Assembly (NCBI GenBank): GCA_021234155.1
Contig: JAJEKV010000012.1
Coordinates: 9,948,448-10,012,447, forward strand
Reading direction: 5' to 3'
DNA from: Isoetes taiwanensis
Lineage: Eukaryota; Streptophyta; Lycopodiopsida; Isoetales; Isoetaceae
Length of the DNA stretch: 64,000 nt
Shown here: positions 8,429 through 17,595 of the stretch, piece after piece
Layout of the letters: the number at the start of each line of letters is the position of its first letter
Position numbering within the stretch: position 1 is the stretch's first letter
Notes under the pieces: generated by a model
Told to the model about the DNA's origin: nothing
The model's database searches: none
What the model saw: the letters and a program-made list of their open reading frames with translations, nothing else
Position numbers and translations under genes: made by a program

Positions 8429-11026
8429 TTAGTCACTATCTGGGGAGTCAAGTGCTGGTGTTGCATCTGGTGTAGGACTGTCTGTATTTATTGCATGAAA
8501 TTGTTTGAGGCGAAAGCCATTAACTGGTGTAGGTAATGGAGTGCCATCTAGTTCGGCCAGCTTGAAAACACTGGGTTGCACAACTTGAATGATTTGATAC
8601 GGACCAAGCCATCGAAACTTTAACTTGCCCGGAAAATTTTTGTAACGAGAATCATAAAGAAGAACCAAATCACCTTCTTTGAATGTTTTTGTCTTAAGAC
8701 GTTTGTCATGTAAAGATTTTTGCAGCTGTTGTCCATGAAGAACACGAATGTAAGCATCGCGCCTAAGTTCATCCAACTGTTCCAATTGATAAACCCTTTC
8801 CTTGAGTGCAGCAGGTGGATTATGGGCTGTAGCAAGTTGAAAACGGAGAGTTGGAAGAATATATTCAAAAGGCATGAGAGCTTCTTGACCATAAACCAAT
8901 TTGAAGGGAGTGTGACCAGTAGCTATTTTGAAACTAGTGTTGTAAGCCCAAAGAACAGTAGGCAACTTTTCCTGCCAGTCTCTTCGCGAAGCATCACAAA
9001 TTTTCTTGAGAACGGTGATGAGTGTTTTGTTGGTACTTTTAGCCAAGCCATTTCCTTGAGGATAATAGGGTGTACTCTTCCGGTGTTGGATGTGAAGATA
9101 ATCCGTCAGCTCTTTGATAGTATGATTGACAAAATGCACGCCACGATCACTAACAAGTTCCGTGGGACAACCAAAACGCGTGATGATATGCGTGTAGAGG
9201 ACCTTGGCTGTGCTGGCAGCAGTGGTGTCTGGAAGTGCACAAGCTTCGGCCCATTTGGTAGCATAATCCGTGATGACCAGAATATAGCGGGCACGGGTGT
9301 GCCGCGCCGGTGGGTCCATGGGCCCCACAAAATCCATTCCCCATTTGCTGAAGGGATGTGGCGTGGCGACCGGCGTCAAGGGCAGAGCGTCACGGGCCGT
9401 GGGCTTTCCCACACGCTGACAGACGTCACACGTGCGAGCATAAGCGTGGGCATCTTTGAAGAGCGTGGGCCAGAAGTATCCTGCCAAAAGAATTATGCGT
9501 GTCGTGGCGTCACCACTAAAATGACCACCACCAAGCCCATCGTGGGCTTGTCGAACAATATCGGGCACCTCATGAGGAAGGACACAACGTCTGAGGACCA
9601 TGTCTTTGCCGCGTTTGTACAAATGGCCTGCAACCATGGTATAGTCACGGACCTCTCTGAGAAACTGACGGTGGCGGGAGCGAAGCTTTTCTGGAGAGAG
9701 CGTCGGATCGGCGGGAGGAAGAGCACCAGTGAGAAGATATTGCTGAAAGTTATGAAACCAATGTGGCATGGCCGTGACCAGGAACAATTGAGCGTCTGGA
9801 AAGGCGTCAGAAACACCCGTGGAGGGATCATCCGTGTGGATGCGTGAAAGATAATCAGGCACCACATGAGACTTGCCTGCCTTATGGACAATTTCAAAGG
9901 GAGCGAACTCTTGCAGAAGAAGGACCCAACGAGCAATTCGGCCCGTGGGCGTGGCTTTGTTGATCAAATAAAGAAGAGCTTGATGGTCAACAAAGAACTT
10001 AATCTGGCTACCCAACAGATAATGTCTGAAACGTTGGACACAGAAAACTAAACCCAAAGCTTCTCGTTCCATGGCAGAATAGTTGCGCTCGGCAGGATTG
10101 AGTTTCCGGCTGGCATAGCGGAGTGGTTTATCCGTGGTGTCATCATAGGCCTGAGAGAGAACAGCACCAATGGCAAAAGCAGAGACATCTACATGAACGT
10201 GGAAAGGCTTGTCCCATTGAGGAGGAACAAGGACCGGGGCCTGAGTAAGTAACAGCTTCAACTTCTGAAAAGCAGCTTCCGCTTGGGAATTCCAAGCCCA
10301 AGTGGATTCATCACCCGTAAGTTTATGAATGGGGTCAGCTATAGCTGCAAGTCCAGGAATGAAGGTGGAATAGTAATTGACCTTACCCAGGAAGGAGCGT
10401 GTCTCTTTGATATTAGACGGTGCTTGAGCTTTCAGGACACAACTGATTTTAGCGGGATCCGTGGTGATGCCTTCTTTACTGACCACATGACCCAACAGAA
10501 CGCCTGAAATGACGCAGAAAGTGCACTTCTCAGGATTGAGACTAATGCCAGACTCATCACATTTTTGAAAGACAAGCTCCAATTTGTCCAAGTGATCATC
10601 CATGGAGCTGTAGGCAGAAAAATCATCTTGGAAGATCTGAAGAAAAGGTTTATCCTTCATGAAGTCTTGAAAGACGGAGAGCATGATGCGCTGAAAGGTT
10701 GAAGGAGAGTTTGACAAACCAAAAGGGACCACCTTGTAGGCAAAAGTGCCCCACGGGGTGGTGAAGGTAGTTTTGAGTTGATCTTCTTGCTTGATAGAAA
10801 TTTGATTGTACCCAGAAAAACCATCCATGAAAGAGTACATCTCATGACCAGCAACTTCTTCAAGAACCTGGTCAGTGAAGGGAAGCGGAAAGTGATCACG
10901 CTCCGAGGCTTGATTGAGTTTTCTGTAATCCACGCAAACGCGGATCTTACCATTGTGTTTGAGAGCAATGACGATGGGGTTCACCCACTCAGAATGTTTG
11001 ACCTCATAAATCAGGCCAGCAGCCAA
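8429..11026 (-). CDS. pol: E1 pol: reverse transcriptase, RNase H, integrase
   Basis: The open frame is 865 codons from its first Met; the true polyprotein continues upstream past a TAG at 11090. RT motifs are CVDYRKLN (31-38), FMDGFSGYNQI (66-76), PFGLSNSPSTF (101-111) and the catalytic box F-Q-D-D (132-135), where the residue before DD is Gln. RNase H acidic residues are D280, E321, D347 and D391. The integrase zinc finger uses H495, H502, C533 and C536; the core has D565 and D627, but the third catalytic position (663) is Lys instead of Glu. A GPY-type module (WLGPY, 806-810) follows and there is no chromodomain. The integrase substitution should abolish strand transfer by this copy. Confidence 0.95.
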   Translation of the reverse strand: MAAGLIYEVKHSEWVNPIVIALKHNGKIRVCVDYRKLNQASERDHFPLPFTDQVLEEVAGHEMYSFMDGFSGYNQISIKQEDQLKTTFTTPWGTFAYKVVPFGLSNSPSTFQRIMLSVFQDFMKDKPFLQIFQDDFSAYSSMDDHLDKLELVFQKCDESGISLNPEKCTFCVISGVLLGHVVSKEGITTDPAKISCVLKAQAPSNIKETRSFLGKVNYYSTFIPGLAAIADPIHKLTGDESTWAWNSQAEAAFQKLKLLLTQAPVLVPPQWDKPFHVHVDVSAFAIGAVLSQAYDDTTDKPLRYASRKLNPAERNYSAMEREALGLVFCVQRFRHYLLGSQIKFFVDHQALLYLINKATPTGRIARWVLLLQEFAPFEIVHKAGKSHVVPDYLSRIHTDDPSTGVSDAFPDAQLFLVTAMPHWFHNFQQYLLTGALPPADPTLSPEKLRSRHRQFLREVRDYTMVAGHLYKRGKDMVLRRCVLPHEVPDIVRQAHDGLGGGHFSGDATTRIILLAGYFWPTLFKDAHAYARTCDVCQRVGKPTARDALPLTPVATPHPFSKWGMDFVGPMDPPARHTRARYILVITDYATKWAEACALPDTTAASTAKVLYTHIITRFGCPTELVSDRGVHFVNHTIKELTDYLHIQHRKSTPYYPQGNGLAKSTNKTLITVLKKICDASRRDWQEKLPTVLWAYNTSFKIATGHTPFKLVYGQEALMPFEYILPTLRFQLATAHNPPAALKERVYQLEQLDELRRDAYIRVLHGQQLQKSLHDKRLKTKTFKEGDLVLLYDSRYKNFPGKLKFRWLGPYQIIQVVQPSVFKLAELDGTPLPTPVNGFRLKQFHAINTDSPTPDATPALDSPDSD

Positions 11027-11089
11027 GAGTTTGTCAATTTCAGCCTTGACGCGGTCACGGTAATTGGGATTGAGCCTGTACTGTCGTTG

Positions 11090-11674
11090 CTAGATTGGGC
11101 GTGCATCAGATTTGGTAGGAATGGTGAGTTCCCCCAATTCTTTTTTGATACCTCGAAGGTCTTTGTAGCTCCAAGCAAAAATATGTTTAAATTTCTTGAA
11201 CAGCATCACAGCGCGTGCTTTATAGGGCGGTGGGAGTTTAGCAGCTAAGCGGACTGGTTGATTGTTTCCAATGTCCACGATTTCCACCTCTGGAGTTTGA
11301 ATATGAGAAACAACCTCTGTTTCCTGAACCTGATGAGCAGGAGGCTGAAGCATGACGGGAGGAGCAGCATTTTGCGTGGTGAAGAAAAGAGGCTGCTGAG
11401 CGTCATCAAGCAAGGGTTGCTTCATGACGGCATGAACATCAACTGTCGCTGAAGGAGGAAGTGGGTCAGAAAAATGATCAAGACGTTGAATGCGGTTGCA
11501 GGAAGCTAGGTAAGGGTCCAAAAGAGCCGCGACAGCCTGGTCCTGATCGAGCGTCATGTCACCCCAAGGATCAGCATACTCAGGGTAAGATGAGAGAGGC
11601 AGACCCGCTGGAGGAGCTTGAACATGATATATATTTTGTGCTTCTTCTAGTGTCAGAGATGGAGGGTTCAACAT
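11090..11674 (-). pseudogene. E1 pol segment between protease and RT
   Basis: This frame of 194 codons links protease to RT. It is in the same frame as the RT ORF, separated only by a TAG at 11090-11092, and out of frame with the protease ORF by one base near 11645. Its end (LGELTIPTKSDARPI) is the typical lead-in to a gypsy RT. E2 carries TAG at the same codon position. The segment between about residues 20 and 150 is low-complexity Pro/Gln/His-rich linker. Confidence 0.75.
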
Positions 11675-12668
11675 TCTCGACAGAGATTAATTTGCCAGTT
11701 TCCAGATCCATTGTGGCATTGAGATGGCCATCGGTGATGACAAGTTGGTCCGTGGCCCAGTAGTGAATACTCTTTGCCTGTCGGAGAAAAGGTCTGCCGA
11801 CGAGCATTTCATAATCACCAGGATCCTCTCCGGCTTTCCAAACTCCAAATTCCAAAGGGAATTTGAGATCGCCAATACTGATATGGAGAAGAGGAGTGAC
11901 ACCTTGAGGACGCGTGATATGGCCATTGGCCAACTTGATGTCATAAGGAGCACGATACAATTGTTTGATCCCCAATTGCTTGCGTAGCTTATCAGTGATG
12001 AGATTGACAGCACTACCACCATCAATTTGAACATGATTGACTTGCTGATTGCCCACCGTGGCATGCACCGTGGGCGTGGAGGTCGCAACAGCTCCTACCA
12101 GAACCGTTGGAAGAGGTAACTGATCTTTAAGAGCCGGACAGAGTTTCAAAATAGTGGCCAGGCTCAAAGGAATCTTGATCTTGGCGAGTTCCTCTTGAAG
12201 TTCCAAAGGAACATGTGAAAAGGGGTCCGCAGGGTCCAGTGGAGCTGGTGTCGTGGGTAAAGAAGCAGAAACTTCTTTGAGAAGCTCTACCTCAGCAGCA
12301 ATATTTGGATACGTCTGAGAGCGGGCACCAGTGGATGATGACGGCTCGGCCTGACGCTGTTGAGCTCGAGTGGTGGCGTGAACATTTGCCAATGTGCGAC
12401 CTTCCACAGCCTGCATGAGCTTCAGAATGCTTTGTCTCACCTTAGGCATGACATGAGGCACGAGTTTGTCAAGATCTGGTACAAAGTGAACTTTTTTGTC
12501 ATCCTCATGAGGGATCGTGTCCACAGCAAAAGCGGGTTGCGTGTCATGAGGAATGATAGTTAAAGGGCGTGAAGCCCGGGTGTGACGCGCAACGAGACCA
12601 ACCCAGTTAGACTGCTGGACGGGAGGGGTAAGGGCCTGATAAATCTCCTCTTGAGCTTGTTGATCCAT
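11580..12668 (-). CDS. E1 aspartic protease region of the polyprotein
   Basis: The frame has 362 codons. The retropepsin active site is read as V-Q-I-D-G-G-S-A-V-N (D216), with the second conserved block YEMLVGRPFLRQ (287-298). DGGS in place of DTG or DSG is known from plant Tat-type elements. The N-terminal 200 residues are a Gln/Pro-rich spacer after the zinc knuckles. The upstream knuckle frame is in phase and separated by one TAG at 12702 that E2 does not share. The downstream frameshift at about 11645 disconnects it from RT in this copy. Confidence 0.85.
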   Translation of the reverse strand: MDQQAQEEIYQALTPPVQQSNWVGLVARHTRASRPLTIIPHDTQPAFAVDTIPHEDDKKVHFVPDLDKLVPHVMPKVRQSILKLMQAVEGRTLANVHATTRAQQRQAEPSSSTGARSQTYPNIAAEVELLKEVSASLPTTPAPLDPADPFSHVPLELQEELAKIKIPLSLATILKLCPALKDQLPLPTVLVGAVATSTPTVHATVGNQQVNHVQIDGGSAVNLITDKLRKQLGIKQLYRAPYDIKLANGHITRPQGVTPLLHISIGDLKFPLEFGVWKAGEDPGDYEMLVGRPFLRQAKSIHYWATDQLVITDGHLNATMDLETGKLISVENVEPSISDTRRSTKYISCSSSSSGSASLILP

Positions 12669-12701
12669 AGGATTGGAGGTAGATGCGACTTGCTGTGGTC
12701 G

Positions 12702-13247
12702 CTATTGTTGAGGTGGCCGTGGTGGTTTTCTCAAAACAGGACGAGGGCCTTGTTTACCGTTGGCCACCCACAATTGATACGCGGTGAGACGCACGGAAGC
12801 AGGTTGATTTGAACCTGGGAGTTGAACTTGAACTTGAGGAAGTTGAGGACATGCCGTGGTGGTGTGACCCCATTCATGACAATGATAACATTGAGCTTTA
12901 GAAGGATCAAAGGGAGGACGGTTGCCTTGTTCCCGTGGTTGCTGAGATTGCTGCGTTTGTTGATACTGCTGCGGTTGTAGAGTGTGATATGTCTGAGGCG
13001 GATATGACTGTTGGGGTTGAGGCGTGGTTTGGACTTGAAAAACCATCTTTTGCCGAAAAGGGGTAGGATGAGAACGAGTGCATTCCTCGGTGGCGTGATT
13101 GCACATATTGCATCTTTTACAATGAGGAGGTCCATTGGAGGAGTTGCATTCATTTGCCAGATGACCTTGATATTTACAAATAGTACACCAGATGTGAGCG
13201 CGTTGCGGATTTGCTTGTTGAGGCTGAACAGAATTTTGGGGAACCAT
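12702..13247 (-). CDS. gag: E1 gag nucleocapsid region with three CCHC knuckles
   Basis: Three consecutive CX2CX4HX4C zinc knuckles are visible: CTICKYQGHLANEC (residues 21-34), CKRCNMCNHATEEC (43-56) and CYHCHEWGHTTTAC (120-133). The last two are separated by a long Gln-rich spacer. These bind the element's RNA during packaging in known retroelements. The three-knuckle arrangement is retained in E2. A TAG at 12702 ends the frame in this copy. Confidence 0.9.
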   Translation of the reverse strand: MVPQNSVQPQQANPQRAHIWCTICKYQGHLANECNSSNGPPHCKRCNMCNHATEECTRSHPTPFRQKMVFQVQTTPQPQQSYPPQTYHTLQPQQYQQTQQSQQPREQGNRPPFDPSKAQCYHCHEWGHTTTACPQLPQVQVQLPGSNQPASVRLTAYQLWVANGKQGPRPVLRKPPRPPQQ

Positions 13248-13319
13248 GACGGGGGCATGAAAGGGAGTTCCTGGAGAGCAACACCCCGAGAAGAAACATT
13301 GACCGAGTGATTTACCAAT

Positions 13320-13694
13320 TCAATGGCCTGCTCCAGAGACTTGGGACGCGGTGTATTCATCATGAGTCGAATGGCGGGAGGAAGGCCCGCAAAACCGCAC
13401 GAGGATCTGGCTTTGCGTGGGGTACTCCTGAAGTTTACTGACAAGAATGTGAAGACGGTCCGCAAAATCCCTGGCTGACTCCGTGGGTTCTTGCTGAAGG
13501 TCATTGAGTTGCTTGAGGAGTAATTGATCATCGTCCGTGGTGCCGTAATGAGACGTAAAGGCGTTTTCATTTCTTGCTAACTCGTTTCCAAAGTGACTTT
13601 TGTTGGCCATTAACCATCGATGAGGGGCCCGGCGTGGTCGAAAAGATATGAAATTTGAGTTGTGGTTGCGCGCATGACCATTCAGAATGGCCAA
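13320..13694 (-). pseudogene. gag: E1 gag capsid region
   Basis: This is the retrotransposon gag core: PHRWLMANKSH, FTSHYGTTDDDQLLLKQLNDL and TESARDFADRLH match the usual plant gag pattern of a Trp-containing helix followed by an L..L.Q...S...F..R motif. The frame is the same as the nucleocapsid frame but ends in a stop at 13320. E2 preserves the same sequence in a longer frame, so the break is specific to this copy. Confidence 0.85.
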
Positions 13695-14407
13695 GGCTTC
13701 AATTCTTCCATATGAGCTTGAGCACTTTGATCCAAAGGTTTGCCTTTAGTGTTGCCGAAAGTTGGATAAGTCGACTTCAAATTAGGAGTTGGAGGTGAAG
13801 GCGAACGACGATAGACCGGTGGATTCGGTGGAGGATATGTTGAAGCATAGAGAGGTGGTACACCGAGAGACCGAGAGCAAGGGGTGGAACTGAAAAACAT
13901 GTGGTCCAAAGAAAAGCAAAGATCCGGGTGGGGAAGGGCCGTGGGAGCCATCCTCATGAGGCTTGAGATCCGTGGTCCGGTAAGCAAGGGAAGAGCATCT
14001 TTGAAAAGATGGAGAAGACTGAAAGTCGTGAGCATGGGTAGGGCCAAAAGACACGTGATGGTAGCCCATCCCACCAGGAGGGGAAGAAGGTTGTGACGGA
14101 AGAGGGGTGTGACCTGAAGGGATATTGATATAGGTACTGTCAGGAGTCTGGAAATAATGAGGCGTGGGCTGAACATGGGTATGCTGTGGAGATTGAGGTT
14201 GGGAACAATGCCGACACACAGGGGGAGACCCTGGTCTAGAATGAGCACGAGGGGTAGGAGGTGCCGACCGAGGGAGCGACACGCACCACCCTCAATGTCA
14301 TAGGCAGAATCATACATATCCCGAACAGCCTCGCGTCGTTGATGGCGCTCCAGACGAGCCGCCGTTTGGCAGAGGAGTTCTTCAGGAGTGAAACCTCTAG
14401 CCGACAT
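13695..14407 (-). pseudogene. gag: E1 gag N-terminal region, frameshifted
   Basis: The start is MSARGFTPEELL (14407), 36 bases downstream of the 5' LTR in the coding direction. After DIEGG (about 14290) the homologous reading shifts into another frame (RSAPPTPRAHSRPGSPP, with a C..C pair and a Pro/Ser/His-rich stretch) and later returns near 13790 (YPTFGNTKGKPLDQSAQAHMEE). E2 shows the same order in one frame from 42716. The Pro-rich N-terminal half has no recognisable domain. Confidence 0.75.
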
Positions 14408-14421
14408 GATGGAAGAAAGAT

Positions 14422-14442
14422 CAGCCCCGGCAGCGGCGACAA
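14422..14442 (-). promoter_or_regulatory. E1 primer-binding site
   Basis: Directly inside the 5' LTR on the coding strand the sequence reads TTGTCGCCGCTGCCGGGG. It differs at only two positions from the TGGCGCCGTTGCCGGGG class, complementary to the 3' end of tRNA-Asp and used by Athila-type plant elements. The tRNA assignment is inferred from memory of that class. Confidence 0.6.
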
Positions 14443-15005
14443 TGTTTGGGGTCTGGGTTCGGGAACTCCTGCAAGACAGCCCTCTGTGAGGACCCTTGGA
14501 TCTAACAGGAGAACAAGGAAAAGAGAACAGAACAAAAAGAGAACAATAAGATCACAATAATAAGAATAACTTCCTTGATGTCAATGAAGATACATGAGCT
14601 CTCGCAATCGAGAGAAAACTGAAGTGAGAAAGACTCAAAACTCATCTAAAAACTCATGTGCTAACTCTACTCATATATATAGTACAATGGCCTTTGGCCC
14701 AATATAGACACTCTGACTGATTTCGGTGCCGACTCCTGGAAGGAGGCCTGATTTCTGAGGAATCTTTGGCGGTGCCTCTTGAAGTGCTCGGAATCACGCC
14801 CGACGCCGAAAGGTGACGGGCCGTCACTTGTCCGAGCATCGCCTCTTTGCAGCGAATGCGGGCTTTGACCGCGCGGGTCTCCGCCGCTTGGTCTTTTTGT
14901 TGGGCCTTTGACGACCGACCGTGCGTCTCGCTCTATGGATCCTTGGACTTGACTTGGTCCGTCGTATGCATGAATAGTCCTATACCAGGAGGCACAGGAC
15001 TAACA
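14443..15005 (-). repeat. E1 5' LTR (563 bp)
   Basis: This is the partner of 3906-4502. It lacks 38 bp present in the other LTR (after GGAGAA). In its last 250 bp nearly every CTG of the partner appears as CCG, TCG or similar. It ends with GGACTAACA followed by the TSD TAGTA. Confidence 0.93.
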
Positions 15006-15018
15006 TAGTAGAAAATAA

Positions 15019-15480
15019 TCAAGAAGAAACTTCACGCGAATAAAGGCAAGTATGATGTAGTGAGTAAGAAAGCTCAAAATGCTTCAAGCAGTTGGGTATA
15101 CCATTAGCGTTGGATGTTGTTGGCATACCATTAGCATCTGCCTTCCACATTCTTATTCCATTCTTAGGCAACCATTCCCGATGCCCTAGCCTCATCTTGT
15201 AATACATGAGCGGCCAATCATCTCTCATGCAAAACTTGAACAGCAAGGGCTCCAAGTGACCAATCAAGCGATCCTTCTTGTCTGAAATGTAACCTTTCAC
15301 AAACGACTTACAATCAAGAACTTCAGTTACCAGGTAAGGCGCCAGTGCCTTGGTGCTACATTCTCGAAATAGCTGCATAAGTTCAGGAATAGTGAGTGCA
15401 TCCGACCTGCGCAGCAAAGTCGAGTAATTTCCAAATAATGCATCGATGTCATCATGGGTGTGGTCAACCATCATGAAGCC
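15019..15480 (-). pseudogene. DUF7869-like host gene, exon with the HTHDDID motif
   Basis: Read on the minus strand, a pyrimidine-rich TTTTTTATCAG acceptor precedes the exon, which starts VQLGFMMVDHTHDDIDALFG. The HTHDDID..F block, followed by a helix-rich region and a YYK..L.....W end, matches the pattern I know for the C-terminal half of DUF7869-type proteins, which are widespread in plants, algae and animals and are possibly transposon-derived. The exon is cut 14 bases after its last residues by the E1 LTR. Confidence 0.55.
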
Positions 15481-15503
15481 AAGTTGGACCTGATAAAAAA
15501 TAC

Positions 15504-15776
15504 CTAACCATACAAAATAAGAAAGGTAAGAGAAAAGATATCTATTCTTGTTCTGGCCAGAGAATGGAGCATCCTTGGTAGCTGTTTTGGGTGGGCTGGA
15601 GCCTTTGGTGGAGCTAAGAACTCTTGTCCATTGCTATTCCTTTTTTTGGTCCTTAATGCATTTGAGTTAAGGATTGTTGCCCCCCATGCACAGTCAGGAT
15701 TATCTGCATCTCTTAAATGGCCCCAATTGTCTCTGGAAGCCTCAAGGGCTTTAAGCATATGGTTCAAAGATCCCAC
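15504..15776 (-). pseudogene. DUF7869-like host gene, middle exon-like segment
   Basis: This frame of 90 codons (GSLNHMLKALEASRDNWGHL..) lies between two segments that fit the DUF7869 pattern and is in the same orientation. It is less typical of the family, and part of it may be intron. A CT-rich stretch near 15490 separates it from the next exon. Confidence 0.4.
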
Positions 15777-16474
15777 GTAGAAATTAGAATCATCCTTTCA
15801 TAGATCGAGGGAAAAATGGCCAGGGCGCCCATCAGTGCATCTGTAACACAGACTTTCAAGCGTTCTTCCTTCCATACTAATTTTGCCAACTTCTCCAGTC
15901 TAGGTACCATGGTTTTGTTCTGATCCATTTTATCATGAATGATCATCAGTGCATGCTCTGGATCACAATGTGATAAAGCCCTCCATGACCAATAAAGGCT
16001 CCTACAAGATATCTGGGCTGTCATGTGTGCCTTCCTTTCCACCTGCAATTCTCTTCTCTCCCTTGGATCTCTTCTCTTAGCCATTTTATCTTTTATTACA
16101 ATACAGTTGTTGCACTTTGAGAATGCAATTCTCTTCGCTATAGCCACCTCTAAGTGGTATTCCTTTCACCCAGATAGGAATGAAGAAATGAGCTTTTGGA
16201 CCTGCCCATTTTCTGAGCAAAGGTCCAACATGTTGTAAGCAAAGTTGGTCCTGTCTGTAGCACTCATATTCCAAAAAAATGTCCGCATGCACGTGATGTC
16301 ACATGTGGAGAAGTTAGCACAACATCTTCGCATGCAATAAATTGAAGATTTGAAGTCTGAAATGGTAGCGGTCGCGATCTTCCTTTCAGCTTTACTATCC
16401 TTGGCCGACTTTCGTGGCGTGCGATTCACCATTTTATAAGGTCTTTTTAGAGTCTTAGGAACTTCGACTTGCAT
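15764..16474 (-). pseudogene. DUF7869-like host gene, central region
   Basis: Two open frames in the same phase are separated by a single TGA at 16166, where the context (SFLSG*KEYHL) suggests a Trp codon changed by one base. The reading contains SIYCMRRCC.., FFWNMSATDRTNFAYNML, KCNNCIVIKD, a charged helix and IIHDKMDQNKTMVPRL. The order Cys-rich start, FW..R..F helix, KC..C metal-binding-like pair and DKMDQ.KT.LPRL is what I recall for DUF7869-type proteins. It is a degenerate copy or carries a sequencing error. Confidence 0.55.
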
Positions 16475-17000
16475 GGCATAAAGGTTCTACCTCATTAACT
16501 TGCTCTTTCACAACCCTTACTAGCCGTGACACTGGGACGTTATCCACTAACACCAAAACATTGGGCCACCTGACCAGGTCGTGGATTTGTGGCATTTCAG
16601 CACAAGCTTGGCATCTAGATGGCCTTTCTGGCATAGGGCATATCTTCATCAAGGTGGCACCCAAGGAGTCATCTCCTGCCTGGTTAGGGTCAATGAAGAT
16701 GATCACGTCGAAGCCATAAGGCATGACGCAGCACTCATGCAAGAGTGTGCAGTTTCTCTCAAGAAGCTCATCCCTTGAAATGGCTCCGTCCTGATTAGGT
16801 GTCTTGAAGGGACTCGAGGGATTCTCGGCCACCAACAGCTAATTCAGCCTTTGAATCTGTGCGGGCGGAGTGTAGACACCAGTTTTGTCACCAAGGTTAG
16901 TTACATCCCTCGCAGGCCACAAAATGAAACTCCCTTTGGATTCTGCGAGTACTGCAATTTCGGGTTGGGGATATAGCAACCGAAACGCTTCTATATAGAA
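16455..17000 (-). pseudogene. DUF7869-like host gene, N-terminal region, interrupted by E2
   Basis: The frame runs from the E2 insertion point to 16455 with one TAG at 16839. It contains a possible thiol-rich segment (CPMPERPSRCQACAEMP). Removing E2 joins it in frame to 43447-43462, giving V-S-I-W-K-S-F-Y-I-E behind a TTTTTTTGTAG acceptor, so E2 landed inside an exon. The shift to the next segment at about 16460 is by one base and may be a frameshift or a short intron. Confidence 0.5.
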
Positions 17001-17004
17001 TGAC

Positions 17005-17595
17005 TGTTTGGGGTCTGGGTTCGGGAACGCCTGCAAGACAGCCCTCTGTGAGGACCCGTGGATCTAACAGGAGAATCCGGGGGACTATGTCACGCGGGAT
17101 TTGCAAGAAGAGAACAAGAGGAAGAAAACAGAACAAAAGAGAACAATGAGAGGAAAATGATAAGCTTCCTTGATATCAATGATGAACATACATGAGCTCT
17201 CGCAATCGAGAGAAGACTGAAGAGAGACAAGACTCAAAACTCATCTCCTACTCATGTGCTAGCTCTACTCATATATATAGTACAATGGCCTTTGGCCCAA
17301 TATAGACACTCTGACTGATCTCGGTGCCGACTCCTAGAAGGAGGCCTGATTTGCAGGAATGCTGGAGGTGCCTCTTGAAATGCCTAGAAACCCGCTGACG
17401 CTGACGCAGGCGGTGACGGGTCATCACTTGTCGCGGCGCCTCTTGGTAGCAGACCCAGGCTTGGACTGCGTGGTCTGCTGCTTGGTCTTCTGCTGGGCCT
17501 TGGACGACTGACCCGTGCCTGTCTGTGGATCCTTGGACTTGACTTGGTCCGTTATATGCATAAATAGTCCTGTACCAGGAGGCACAGGACTAACA
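17005..17595 (-). repeat. E2 3' LTR (591 bp)
   Basis: The LTR reads TGTTTGGGG..GGACTAACA. It encodes the end of ORF3 (stop at 17424). It differs from 42854-43441 at only a few sites, mostly in the first 50 bases. Confidence 0.93.

Larger units (their letters stand above)
3906..15005 (-). mobile_element. E1: full-length Ty3/gypsy LTR retrotransposon
   Basis: The element has two LTRs (3906-4502 and 14443-15005), each reading TGTTTGGGG..ACTAACA on the plus strand, and is flanked by the perfect 5-bp target duplication TAGTA (3901-3905 and 15006-15010). Coding direction is minus, so 14443-15005 is the 5' LTR. The order is 5' LTR, PBS, gag, protease, RT, RNase H, integrase, an antisense small ORF, a long third ORF, PPT, 3' LTR. 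Pol order makes it Ty3/gypsy. The absence of a chromodomain, a PBS resembling tRNA-Asp complements, a DGGS protease motif and an extra 3' ORF fit the plant Athila/Tat side of the family. Most reading frames survive with a handful of stops and frameshifts. Confidence 0.95.

Noticed and set aside
16166-16168. In-frame TGA in the host gene as selenocysteine
   Set aside because: The gene also has a TAG and a frameshift, and TGG to TGA is the simplest explanation; no SECIS-like structure was seen.
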